Source: an uncultured Phycisphaerales bacterium
Lineage (GTDB): Bacteria; Planctomycetota; Phycisphaerae; Phycisphaerales; SM1A02
Length of the DNA: 64,000 nt
Assembly: GCA_949373145.1 (NCBI GenBank)
Contig: CASICI010000001.1
Location: forward strand, 24,337 to 88,336
Direction of reading: 5' to 3'
In this document: positions 29,057 to 41,000 of the stretch, one piece after another
How the letters are laid out: the number at the start of each line of letters is the position of its first letter
How positions within the stretch are numbered: position 1 is the first letter of the stretch
Notes under the pieces: model-generated
Database searches by the model: none
Told to the model about the DNA's origin: nothing
The model's input: only the letters and a program-made list of their open reading frames with translations
Program-made: the position numbers and the translations under genes

Positions 29057-32000
29057 ATGTCGGATGCCCGCTTTGGATGGCTGGCCCGGTTGTTCCCTGT
29101 GACTGGAACGCTGTGCTGTGCACTTTGGTTCGTTGGTTCGTCGGCTGCGGCGTCTGCGTCGAGCGAGGTGCTTCAGGACGAGACCGCCGAGACCGAGGTC
29201 GTTGAGACCGACGGTCTTGATGACTCGGTCGAAGTCAGGTTCAACTTCAAGGATCAGACCTGGGACGAGATCATCGATTTCTTCTCACGGTCGACCGGTC
29301 TTCCGGTGGTTCGTGAAACGGAGGTCCCGCAGGGCACGGTCACGTACATCTACCCGGAGCCCTATCCGCTGCCCGAAGCCCTCGAGACCTTGAACATCCT
29401 GCTTCAGACCCAGGGTGTGATGGTCCGTCGCGAACGTGATCGCCTGTACCTTCAGAAGCTTTCCGAAATGCAGCGCGAGAACATTCCGACCTTCGTCGGC
29501 AAGCTGCCCTCCGAAGTCACCGACGACCAGGTCGTCACGGTCCTGATCCCGCTGGTGAACGCCACACCCAGCACCATCGCCGAACAACTCGCCAACCTCG
29601 TCGCCAGCTATGGCTCGGTGACCGCGCTGCCACGGCAGAATGCCGTGATCGTCGTGGAAACCGCCGCACAGATCAGGCGCATCCAGAAGATCATCGATGA
29701 GATCGACCGTGAGGATGTCGAGAACCTTCTCGAATACATCCCCGTTCGTCATTCCACCGCGGTCGAGATGGTGAAGTCCCTGACGTCGCTCATGAGCGAG
29801 CGGGTCGTGAAGTACGTCGTCAATGCCAAGGGCAAGCAGATCAAGGTCGAGGACGAGGAACTTCCCGGTCTGAAGATCACCCCCGATGAACGCACCAACG
29901 CGATCATCGTGAAGGGAACGCGAGCTCGAATCGACCAGCTGAAGGAGACCATCCTCCTGCTCGACGTCCCGCAGGGTTCCGTCGGTGGGGCACGGATGAT
30001 GCGAACGGTTTCGGTGGGTCGAGTCGCCCCTCAGGCCGCCGCGACGAAACTGCGTGAGTTCTATGAATCGGTTTCCGAGGAGATGCGTCCGACCGTGGTG
30101 GCACTCGATGATGTCGACAAGATCACGATCGTCGGTGATTCCGTTCTGGTCGAGGATGGCATCACGCTGCTTTCCGATCTCGATGATCTCCCCGGCGGGT
30201 CATCATCCGCCTCCGGACAGAGCACCGAACTTCTGGCCATCACGCATGGGACGCCTGCTTCCGTGATCGATGCGATCAAGCCGATGCTCGGCTCCCGCAC
30301 CTCTCGAAACCTGCTTCTTCTTCCCGGGCCCGATGGTGCATCGATCATCGTCACCGGTTCCTCCGCCGAGATCTCGAGAGTCCGAGGGATCCTGGATCTG
30401 ATCGACCGACCTTCCAGCGTCGAGAGAGCGGTCGAGTTCCTCACCATCGAATCCAGCGATCCCCAGCGGGCGATTCGGCGTGCCACGGCGATCTACAACT
30501 CTCTTCACGGAGAATCCGATCCTCTCTATACGATGAAGATCGAATTCGATCAGTCGACGCGCGGACTCACCCTGACCGGTGGCGTCATCGCCATCGAGCG
30601 TTTTCGAAAGGCGCTCACCCAGGCGGAAGCGATGATCATCGCACCTCGGACCGTTCGTCAGTTGTCCGTGACGAATGTGTCACCAAGCGCGATCGAGGCG
30701 CGGATGCAGTCGATGGCGGCCAAGCTCCTCGACCCCAGAGACGGCACCCGATTCGAAGCGCCTCGCTTCGAATCGATCGATGAACTCGGACTTCTGATCG
30801 TGGAATCGGATCCGGATGATCTCGAGCGGATCACCACGCTGCTCGCGCAGTTGGACGTGATCGATGCCGGTCGACGTTCGATGATGATCGATCTCGAAGT
30901 CGCACGAGCGGCCGATGTGAAGACACAGCTCGAGGCGATGATCGAGGCCGCGCCCATCGTGGTGTCCGGTCGCACGATGCCTGCGCCCACCATCACCGAA
31001 ATCGAACAGATCAACGCCCTGCGCGTCCTCGGTGACGAAGAGACCCTCGCCTTCATCGGCAGGTACGCCGCCCAGCTGGACACCATCGAGATGTCGGACA
31101 TGCCACCGATGCGTTTTCTTCAGGTGCGGACCGCGGATGTTCAGAATCTCGCTCGCTCGCTGACTCAGGGATATGCGATGCGTTCCGCCGAGGAGCGAGC
31201 TTCGAAGCCGGTCCGGATCGAACCCGATCTGCAGACCAACTCCCTGGTGATCATCGCGCACCCCGAAGTGTTCGAGGAGATCGCGTCGATCGTCACTCAG
31301 CTGAACGACGTCAATCGTCTCGATGCGGAGGATCGGGAGATCAGAATCTTCCCGCTTCGTGTCGCCCGCGCGGAAGAGCTTGCTCGAACGCTGGATGACA
31401 TGTTCCCGCAGCCACCTCTGCCACGTGATTCCCGTGGCCGGCCCCGTCCTGAACTCCAGCAGCCACGTGAAGTCGTGGTGCGTGCCGATCGTCAGACCAA
31501 TTCGATCATCGTCGATGCCCCGACGCAGCGAATGGCCGGATTTCAGAAACTCGTCGATCAGCTCGATCGGACCCAGCTCGCGGACGAATCCGAGATTCGC
31601 ACCTGGAAGCTCCTTCGAAGCGAATTGGACTCGGTCGCGAGAACGCTCACCCGCATCGCGGATTCGGGCGGGTTCGGAAGCACCGACGCTGCCGGCTCCG
31701 CATCGGTCATGATCTCGACCGAGCCAGCGAGCGGCACGCTTCTGGTGTCAGGTCCCCCCGAGATCTTCGCCCAGATCGATGAGATCATCACCGCGCTCGA
31801 GGCGGATGACGCCACTCCTCGCACCGGCCTGCGATTCTTCAGACTTCAGACCGCTCGTGCCATGGAACTGGAACCTCTCGTCCGCGAGATTCTTTCCGCA
31901 CGTCTTCGCGAGGAGATCCCAGGTGGTGATGCTCAGGTCGACGGTCTGCTTGAAGTCAGCTCCGATCGCAAGACCAACATGCTCATCATCCAGGCGCCCG

Positions 32001-35000
32001 AATCGGTGATGCCGATCGCCGCCGAAGTGATCGAACAACTCGATTCCGGCAAGGGTGTCCTCGCCGATCCGGTCGTTCGAGTCCGGGCTCTGAATTTCGC
32101 GGATCCAGCGATCGTCGCCGAAGCCTTGCGGGAGACCCTGCCCACGGTCACCAGTCCGGTCACGGGATCCCCTATCGAGATGCGATTCGTCGCCGCTCGA
32201 GGATCGAATGCCCTGATCATGGTGGGACTGACCGAGGATCTCGATCTGATCGATGCCATGATCGAACCTCTCGATGCGACCCCGGCGACCGACTCGGTCG
32301 ATGCCCAGACCTTCGAATTGAAGCATGCGGAAGCGCGTGAGATCGCACCCATCATCGAACGAATGCTCGTCGACCAGATCAACAACGACCCACGGGTTCT
32401 GATCGAACGAATCAGACGAAGTCGTGGTCAGGTCGCCGGCATGCCTCGAATCAAGGTCGACAGTGATCCGCGAACCAACAGCCTCGTGGTCAGCGGACCC
32501 AAGCAGATGGTCGTGCTCGCCCGGTCCCTGATCGAGAAGCTCGACCGTCCCGAAGATTCCGCCGGGCGTGTCCAGATCACCTTCACCCCGAAAAACGCTG
32601 ATCCGGCTCGTCTCGTTCCCATGATCGAACGGGTGGCGACGGCTGCTGGAATCGGCATCGGTCGGCCGGAACTCGAACTCGTCGCCATTCCTGAAGCAGG
32701 GACCATCCTGGTCTTCGGTTCTCAGGACGACGTCACGCAGGTCTCTCAACTCCTCACCGAGCTCGATGCACGCTCCGCGATGCCTTCGGTGGATCTCAAG
32801 ATCGTTGAAGTGACGCACGCCGATGGCGCTGCGATCGCATCCACGTTGCAGCGACTTCTTTCCGATCGCAGTCGCTGGCCGGCCACGCTGCGCAACGCCA
32901 TCGCTTCCGGAATCACGGTCGATGCTCCGACGGTCAGCCTCGAGAACGGCACCAACCGACTGCTGGTGACGGCACCGGCCTCGCTCATGCCGGTCGCGGA
33001 CGCCTTGATCGCCCAACTCGATCAGCCATCCGATCTCACTCAGAAGGAAGTTCGCGTGTATCCGCTGATGCAGGCTCAGGCCGTCGAGGTCGCGGGCGCG
33101 CTGGGTTCGGCCATGGAGGCGCTTGGTGCGTTCACCACCGGCAGAGAGAGGATTTCGATCATCGCGGAGCCCTCGAGCAACTCGATCGTGGTCACGGGAT
33201 CACCCAACCGCCAGGTCGAGGTGGCCCAGCTGCTCACCGGATTCGAGTCCGGAATCAGCAGCGACGGAACGTCCGTTCGAACCATTCTGCTGAAGTATGC
33301 ACGAGCTGAAGTCGTCGCCCCCATGGTGTCGAAGCTGATCGTGAGTCAGAAGACGCAGACCAATGAACGCGTTCCCTCCTACATGCGTCGCTACATGGCC
33401 AGCCTCAACGAGGACTCGAATCCCACCGTGAAGGTGGAAGCCGATTCCCGCCTGAACGCCGTGGTGGTCGCCGGCCCCGCATCGATGCTCGCCGTCGCCC
33501 AGAAGGCGATCGAGCAACTTGATGTCGATCCCGCATCCGATCAGTCCGCGCGTCGCAGCGTCCGCGTGCTCACCATCGCCAACGCCGACGCCGACCAGCT
33601 GGCCGAGAGCCTGCGGTCACTCTTCGCCGATGGTGAGGATGGGCAGCAGCCTCCCGTCATCGAGGTCGATCTCGCGAGCAACGCACTTCTGGTGCGTGCG
33701 ACCACCGAACAGTTCGACGTGATCACCCGGGTCACTCGTGACGTCGACGATGCCACCATGACCGGATCGCGTGAGATTCGCACGATTCCGATCGACGGTT
33801 CACGCGCCGATGCGGATGACGTGGCACGACTTCTGGAACGCATGCTCGAACGTGGTGACGGTTCCAAGGACGGTGTCGAGATCATTCCCCTCGATGAGTT
33901 GCTGCGTCGATATGGAACCTCGACGACTCCGAAGACGACTCCGAAGACGACTCCGAAGACGAACTCTGAGACGACACCGGACTCCGAGTCCCGATCGCAG
34001 GCCGGCCTTCCTGGTGGGCGTGCGTCGTTGATCGCGGCGGTGCTGCTTGGATCGCAGGAGACCGTCGAACAGAAGGATGCTTCGGATTCAGACGTCATCA
34101 TCGCGGTCGACCCCGAGACCAACAGCCTGATCGTCATGGGAAGCCCGCGCGCCGTGGAGCGCATTCAAGCTCTGGCGACCCAGGCACAGGACGAACTGCC
34201 TGATGCGGGCACCACGGTTCGGACGATTCCCCTCCCCGAGGGAGTCTCACCGACCCAGCTTCGGAATCTCGTGTCACAGACGCTCCGGTCGATCCGACCT
34301 TCCGGAGGAAACGCCGGCGACCTCGCTCGTCGAGTCGGTGTCATCGCCGATGAAAACGCTCGCGCACTGGTCATCACCGCAAGTGATGCCGACTTCGAGA
34401 CCGTCGCGTCTCTGATCGCGGCCTATGCACGACAGCCTGCCGCGGAGGAACTCACCTTGCGCAGCTATTCCCTGGAGAATGTGTCGTCACGTCGGGCGGC
34501 CGACGGACTGTCGACGCTGCTCCGTCGAGGAAAGCGCCCCGAAGTGGAACCTGCGGTCCGGTTCACCCTGGACGGACGCGAGACCTCGTTCGACACCCGC
34601 GACGTCCACGTGATCTCCGATCTCGCCACGAATTCCCTGATGGTGCTCGCGCCGGTCGAGGCGTTCGACTTCATCGACGACTATCTGAAGATGCTCGATC
34701 AGGAGACGAGCATCGCCTACAGCACGATCAAGACCTACGAGATCCGATTCGCGCAAGCCAACGAGTTGTCACGCACGCTCGACAGGATCTTCAGTGCGAG
34801 GGTCCGTGGTCAGCGAAGCACCGGCACCAGGTTGATCGAACCCGAATTCGTGACCGATGCCCGCACCAACTCCTTGATCGTCACCGCGTCCGCGGATCAG
34901 TTCAAGGAAGTCGAGGCGCTTCTGGGCACGCTCGACCGGGAGACCGGTCTCGAGAAGGAGCCCTTGACGGTGCTCGAACTCGCCGCCGCTCGCCCCAGTT

Positions 35001-38000
35001 CGATCAGCCGTGTGCTGGATCGGGTCGTGATCGGCGACGACCAGTCGATCCGTGCCAGCACCATGATCGTTCCCGATGACGAGGCCGGCGTGCTCGTGGT
35101 CCGCGCCACGGCACCTGTTCTTTCGGAGATCAGGACGCTCCTTTCGGAACTCGATCGCGGTTCCGCCGCGGAGTTCCCCGTTCGTTCGATCGTGCTGGAA
35201 CGTGCCGACGCCGGCGTCGTGGCCAGTGTCATCCAGAGGTTCTACGACGACAGAGCGCGGATCGCATCCGGTGCCCGGGGCCGGAAGCTCAAGCGTGAGG
35301 TCGCCGTGGTCGGTGACTCCGCCACTTCGACACTGCTGATCTCCGCAACCGAGGAAGAGTTCGACGAGGTTCGTGATCTGGTCGCCAGACTTGATTCGGT
35401 CGAAGCCACCAAGGGTCTCGAGTTTCGTGTGTTTCCTCTCAAGCACGCACGTGCCACCGAGGTCAACTCCATCCTCCAGGAGGTCTTCGAGCCCATCATG
35501 TGGATGCGACGTGAAGGCCGGGGATCCGATGATCAGGTCATGACGGCCGTGATCGAACAGATGAACGCCATTCTCGTCACCGGAAACGGCGAAATCTTCG
35601 ACACCGTCGCACAGGTCTTCGCCGCGGTCGATCAGCCCGCGACCCAGGGGACGCAGCAGGTGGTGCGCGTCTACACGCTTCGCTCCGGCGAGGTGCGGGT
35701 TGCAAGAGACATGGTTCGTGAGGCGCTCGGGGTGAACACCAAGTGGTGGAACCAGGAGAAGAGCGGCAATGCCGTGATCGAAGCCGACACCAGCTCGCGC
35801 GTGCTCATCGTCGCGGCCTCCGAAGATGATCAGGCGCTGGCGAAGGAGGTCGTTGACACTCTGAATGAAGCAGTCTCCATTCCCGAGCAGAGCGTCACCG
35901 TGCTGGCACTCGAGTACGCACCAGCCCGGGAAGTGGCCAGAACCCTCTTGAACTTCCTGCGTCAGCAGGCGGAGACGAGCGGAAAGCCTCGTTCCACCGT
36001 TTCGATCTCATCGAGCGACTCGGCGAACACGCTTCTCGTGTCGGCCTCCAAGGATGAGACCGCGACCATCAAGGACCTCGTCTCCCGCATCGACATGCCT
36101 GATTCCGCCGGTGATCGCTCGATCGAGATTCTGCCTCTCGGACGCGGTGAAGCCGTCGAGATCGCCCGACTCGTCACGCAGCAGTTTCCCCGGCGATCGG
36201 GAACGCCCGGCGTCCTCGTGACCGCTGATGCCCGGACGAACTCATTGATCATCAATGCGCCAAAGGTGGAGTTCGCCCAGGTGCAGGCGCTCGTCGAGAA
36301 GCTCGATGGTCCACCCATGCGTGAAGAGACCCTCATCAGAACCTTCGCGTTGGACACCGCGGATGCCGATCAGGCCATGAGTGTCCTGAAACAGGCGCTC
36401 GCACTCGACGCCGAAGGACGAACGACCGGTGCCACCGTGAAGGTGGAGGGTTCGGATGACGCCGCGGTCGAGGTCATCGCCCGAATCGTCTCGGACACCC
36501 GCTCCAACTCTTTGGTGGTGGCGGCCACGAGCGAGTCCTTCCCGGTGATCGAACAGCTCATCGAACGACTCGAAGGTGCCCCCTCGGTGGCTTCGGTCGA
36601 ATACCGGATCATCCCCCTGAAGCATGCCGAAGCCAGAGAGGTCACGCTCAATCTCGACATCGTCTTCCGAAATCGCGCAGGCCGCGATCTTGCTCCCTCC
36701 ATCGACTGGACCCGGGACAATCAACTGGTCGTCGGCGCGACACCGGAACAGTTCGAGATGATAGAAACCATTCTCGACCAGCTCGACAAGCCGGGAGCCG
36801 TGGCGCGTCTCACGGAGTTCCTGCCGCTTGAATTCGCGGAAGCCGAGAAGGTCCAGAGCGCCTTGAGCTACTTCTACGGACCCTTCGCGGTCGGGGTCGA
36901 CGATCCGGCGAAGAAGAACGTCCAGATCGCTGCCGACCTCGCCACCAATTCACTGGTGATCAGTGCCGATGCGAACGAATGGCCTGGAATCAAGTCCCTG
37001 ATAGAGAAGCTCGACAGCGAGCTCTACGACTCCTCGTTGCAGCTGACGGTGCTTGCACTGAATTATGCGGATGCGCGAAGTGTCGCTCGTGCGATCAATG
37101 GTGCGTTTCGTGGCCCCATCGAACGAAAGTCCCAGCGGGAACAGGGGCGTCGGCAGAACGACCGTGGCGACCGCGGTGATCGCGATGAACCGACCGCGCC
37201 CACGATTCTGGTCGAAGCCGAGGAATGGGTGAGTGCCGCTCCGGAAGAACAGACCAACACCATCGTGGTTTCCGCCAGCCGGAAGAATCTGGAAAAGATC
37301 AAGGGCATCATCGCGCAACTCGACGTCGCGGACTTCATGAAGCTGCCTCCGCCGCGCCTGATCCCCGTGATCAACGGGTCACCAGCTCAGCTGGCCGACA
37401 GTCTCCGGGAACTCTACGCGGCGGGTGACAACCGAGGTGGTGCCACCACCCGGATCATCGCCGACGATCTGAGTGGGACCATCATCGTCCGTGCGGATGA
37501 CCAGGAATACGCACAGATTCTCACGCTTGCCGAGGCCATCCAGCAGAAGGCCGATGCCCACGGGCTTTCAGTCCACGTCCTCGCGCTCGAGAATGCCGAC
37601 GCTTCGAACATCGTCGGATCGATCCGATCCGCCTTCACGGCCCAGGCCCAGCGAACCGAGTCACCACTCTCCCTCGAAGCGGACCTCGTCAGCAACTCGG
37701 TGGTGGTGGCCTGCACCGGTGCGATGTGGTCGGAGATTCAGGACACGATTCGACAGATGGATCGAATGCGCCCCTCCGGCGGGCAGGGTGTCTTCATCAT
37801 CGAACTCGAGAACGTTCCCGCGGTGGAAGTTCTCCGGGTGATCGAGTCGATCGGACTCGATGCGTCCTCCGCGGACGGCGCAGCCGGTCGCCTGGTGGTC
37901 GAACCTGTGCGAGCCACGGCGCTCGAAGGACGGAACGCGCTTCTCGTCGCCGCGAATCCCGCCGATCAGGAGACGCTCGTCTCGATCGCACGCTCCCTCG

Positions 38001-41000
38001 ACCAGACCACGCCGAGGGATGGTGAGACCAGTCGTGTCGCACTCGTTCCCCTGAAGAACCTTCCCGCAAGCAATGTCGCGGACACGCTTCGTTCACTCTT
38101 CGATCCCAACGCTTCCGAAGCGGGTCATCCCATGGCGGAAGCCCTTCGAGAACAGGCCCGCAGACTCAAGCTGGTCGCACGAGATCTCGGATCCCCCGAA
38201 GCGGACATTGATCTGACCCAGCCGGTCCGACTGGTGCCCAATGATGAGTCAAACCTCCTGGTGGTCGTTTCCTCCGAAGGAAACGTGCGAGCCGTCGAGC
38301 AACTTGCCGGATTGCTCGACCGGCTCCCATCAAGTGGTGCCGCAACGGTCCGACTCTTCCCGCTGGAGAACATCGGTGCGAGTGAATTCCTGCGCATCGT
38401 TCGTGACCTCTATGCCGAAGGCGAGAGTCTGGGGGATGCCCCCGGCGGTCTGGTCCGAGGCGTTCCATCGGGTGCGGTGGGCCAGGCGCTCATGGAGAAC
38501 ATGGCGCTCACCACCGATGATCGAACCAACTCAGTCATCGCAGCCGGAAGCGAGGATGGCGTCGCCTTCATCGAGGTCCTCGTCAAGCGACTGGACTCCG
38601 AGATCGGACTGGGCTGGGTCGAGGCTCGAGTCCTGCCGCTGCGATTCGCCGATGCCGAGGAGATCGCGGAACTCATTGAAGAGGTCCTGGTCGACGGTTC
38701 CACGGAACTGCCCGCTGCGGTCCCACTTCAGAATCAAGCAGCGAGATTGCGTGTGGGTGGCGGCGCCTCCCGACGCGAATCCGAGATCTTCGTGCCCATG
38801 GCGCGGCTGGTGATTCGACCTGACAAGGGAACCAATTCACTGCTGGTGGTCGGCACTCCTTCGAACATCGGTGTGATCCAGGGACTTCTCGCCATGCTCG
38901 ATGTCGAAGCCGCGTTCCCCGGCGCACTGGTTCGTATCTATCCGGTTGAGAACGCCTCCGCGGCGCGCCTCGCCGTGGTCCTGGAACAGCTCTTCGAATC
39001 TCAGATCCGGGCGGGGACGATGCGGGAGGACGACCGCGTCGAGATCATTCCCGACGAGCGGACCAACGCACTCGTGGTGAGCACCACTGGTCGAAGCTTC
39101 GCGATTCTCGAACAGCTCCTCAAGACGCTCGATACCAGCATGCCTCCCGACCTTCGTGAGATCAAGACCATCGAACTGGTCAACGCCTCGGCGACGCGAA
39201 TCGCCTCGATCGTCCAGCGAATGATGGATGCACGGGTCGATCGTCTGCGCGAAGTCCAGCCTGAGACCGCGGAACTCGAACGTGTGCTGGTTCTCTCCGA
39301 CGAACGTACCAATGCCCTGATCGTCGCCGCAGGTGAGGACACCTTTGAAACCGTGAGTCGTCTCGCCCGCGATCTCGATGAAGCGCCCGACATGATGCAC
39401 GGTGACATCGCGGTTCTTCCCGTCGAGACCGGTGCGGTCGATCGACTCTCTCAGGCGATCGAACGACTCATGGAACGCCGATACGCGGAACTGCCCGGAG
39501 ACGTGGCCCGCGGTCGTCGCCCCCTGGTCATCCCCGATGCCAGAACGAGCAGCCTGCTGGTGGCGGCCGATCCCGAGGATCTGTCCTCCATACGCGGCCT
39601 GATCTCCCAGCTTGCCGAAGTCCCCACGAATCCTGCGGTCGGTCTGCACGTCCTTCCGATCGACCGAGGTGATGTCGACCAGCTCGCCGGACGCCTGGAG
39701 GGTCTCATGCAGGACCGTTCACGAAGCCTCGGGGATGGTCAGTCGCCCTCCGATCAGGTCTCCATCTCGGCCGACCCGGTCAGCCGTTCGGTCATCGTGG
39801 CCTCCAACGATGAGAATCTCGCCGCGGTGAAGGATCTTCTTGATGCTCTGGTACGGGCAAGCGCCGAGAACGCGGAGATGGACGACATCGAGATCATCAC
39901 CCTGACCAATCAGGATGCTGAAAACGTCGTCGAACTTCTGGAGGACATGTACGTCGAGGACGAGAATCGTCGTCGCGGTGAAGTCGTCATCCGAGTCAGC
40001 TCCGAAGAACGGCTCAATGCGGTGGTGGTGAGCGCTCCGACCGACGATCGCAAGGCGATCCGGCGGCTGGTGACCCAGCTCGATGAGACCAAGCCATCCC
40101 AGGTGGTCGAGATCAAGTACATCGCTCTCGGTGCCGCCAATGCGGTCGAGACGGTGTCACTGATCGAGAACGTTCTCTCCGGAAACACGCTTGCCGGCGG
40201 ACGTGGCTCGGAGCAGTCCACCGTCATCCGTTATCTACAGAAGATCGACGGCGACATCGGTGAGGGGATCGAAGTGAAGACCGAAGTCTCCTCGGCCATC
40301 CGAGAGTCGATCAGTCTGACTCCGGACGTGCGGACCAACACCATCGTGGTCCGTGCACCTCGGGACGCGATGCAATTGATCGACAGCATGATCCGGGACC
40401 TCGACTCGTCGACCACCGGTAATCAGGACATTCGTGTGTTCCGGCTCGCCAACGCCGATGCCGAAGCGATGGCGGACATCCTCGGGGACCTCTTCAATCT
40501 GCAGCAGCAGGGTGATCTCTACGTGCTCAAGCCACGCGATTCGGGTCAGGCCGAAGCGGAGGGTGTCGAGGATGCTTCCGCGCTCGGCACGGATCTCACG
40601 CTGGTCCCCGATCAGCGTCAGTCACTCTCGATCACCGTCGACAACCGGACCAATGCCTTGCTCGTTTCGGGAACGCCGACCTATCTGGAACTGGTCGCCG
40701 GGGTCGTTGAGAAACTCGATGCCGAGAAGGCCAACGAACGTGACACCTTCGTCTACCCGCTTCGAAACGCGCAGGCCAGTGAGATCGCACGGGTGGTGGG
40801 GGAGTTCGTCGCCGAAGATCAGCGCAAGCTCATCGAGACGCTCGGATCCGATCAGCTTCCCTCCGCCAGCCGTCTTCTCGAACGTGAAGTGACCATCGTC
40901 GGGGACGAGAAGAGCAACTCCGTCCTGGTCAATGCCAGTCCCAGATATCGCGAAAAGGTCATGGACATCATTCGCGAGCTCGACATCGATCCGCCTCAGG

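Noticed and set aside
29480..40995. Possible assembly duplication or CRISPR-like array in the secretin gene
   Set aside because: The copies are diverged in both DNA and protein, are about 250 bases long each, and keep one frame. There are no short identical repeats with unique spacers.
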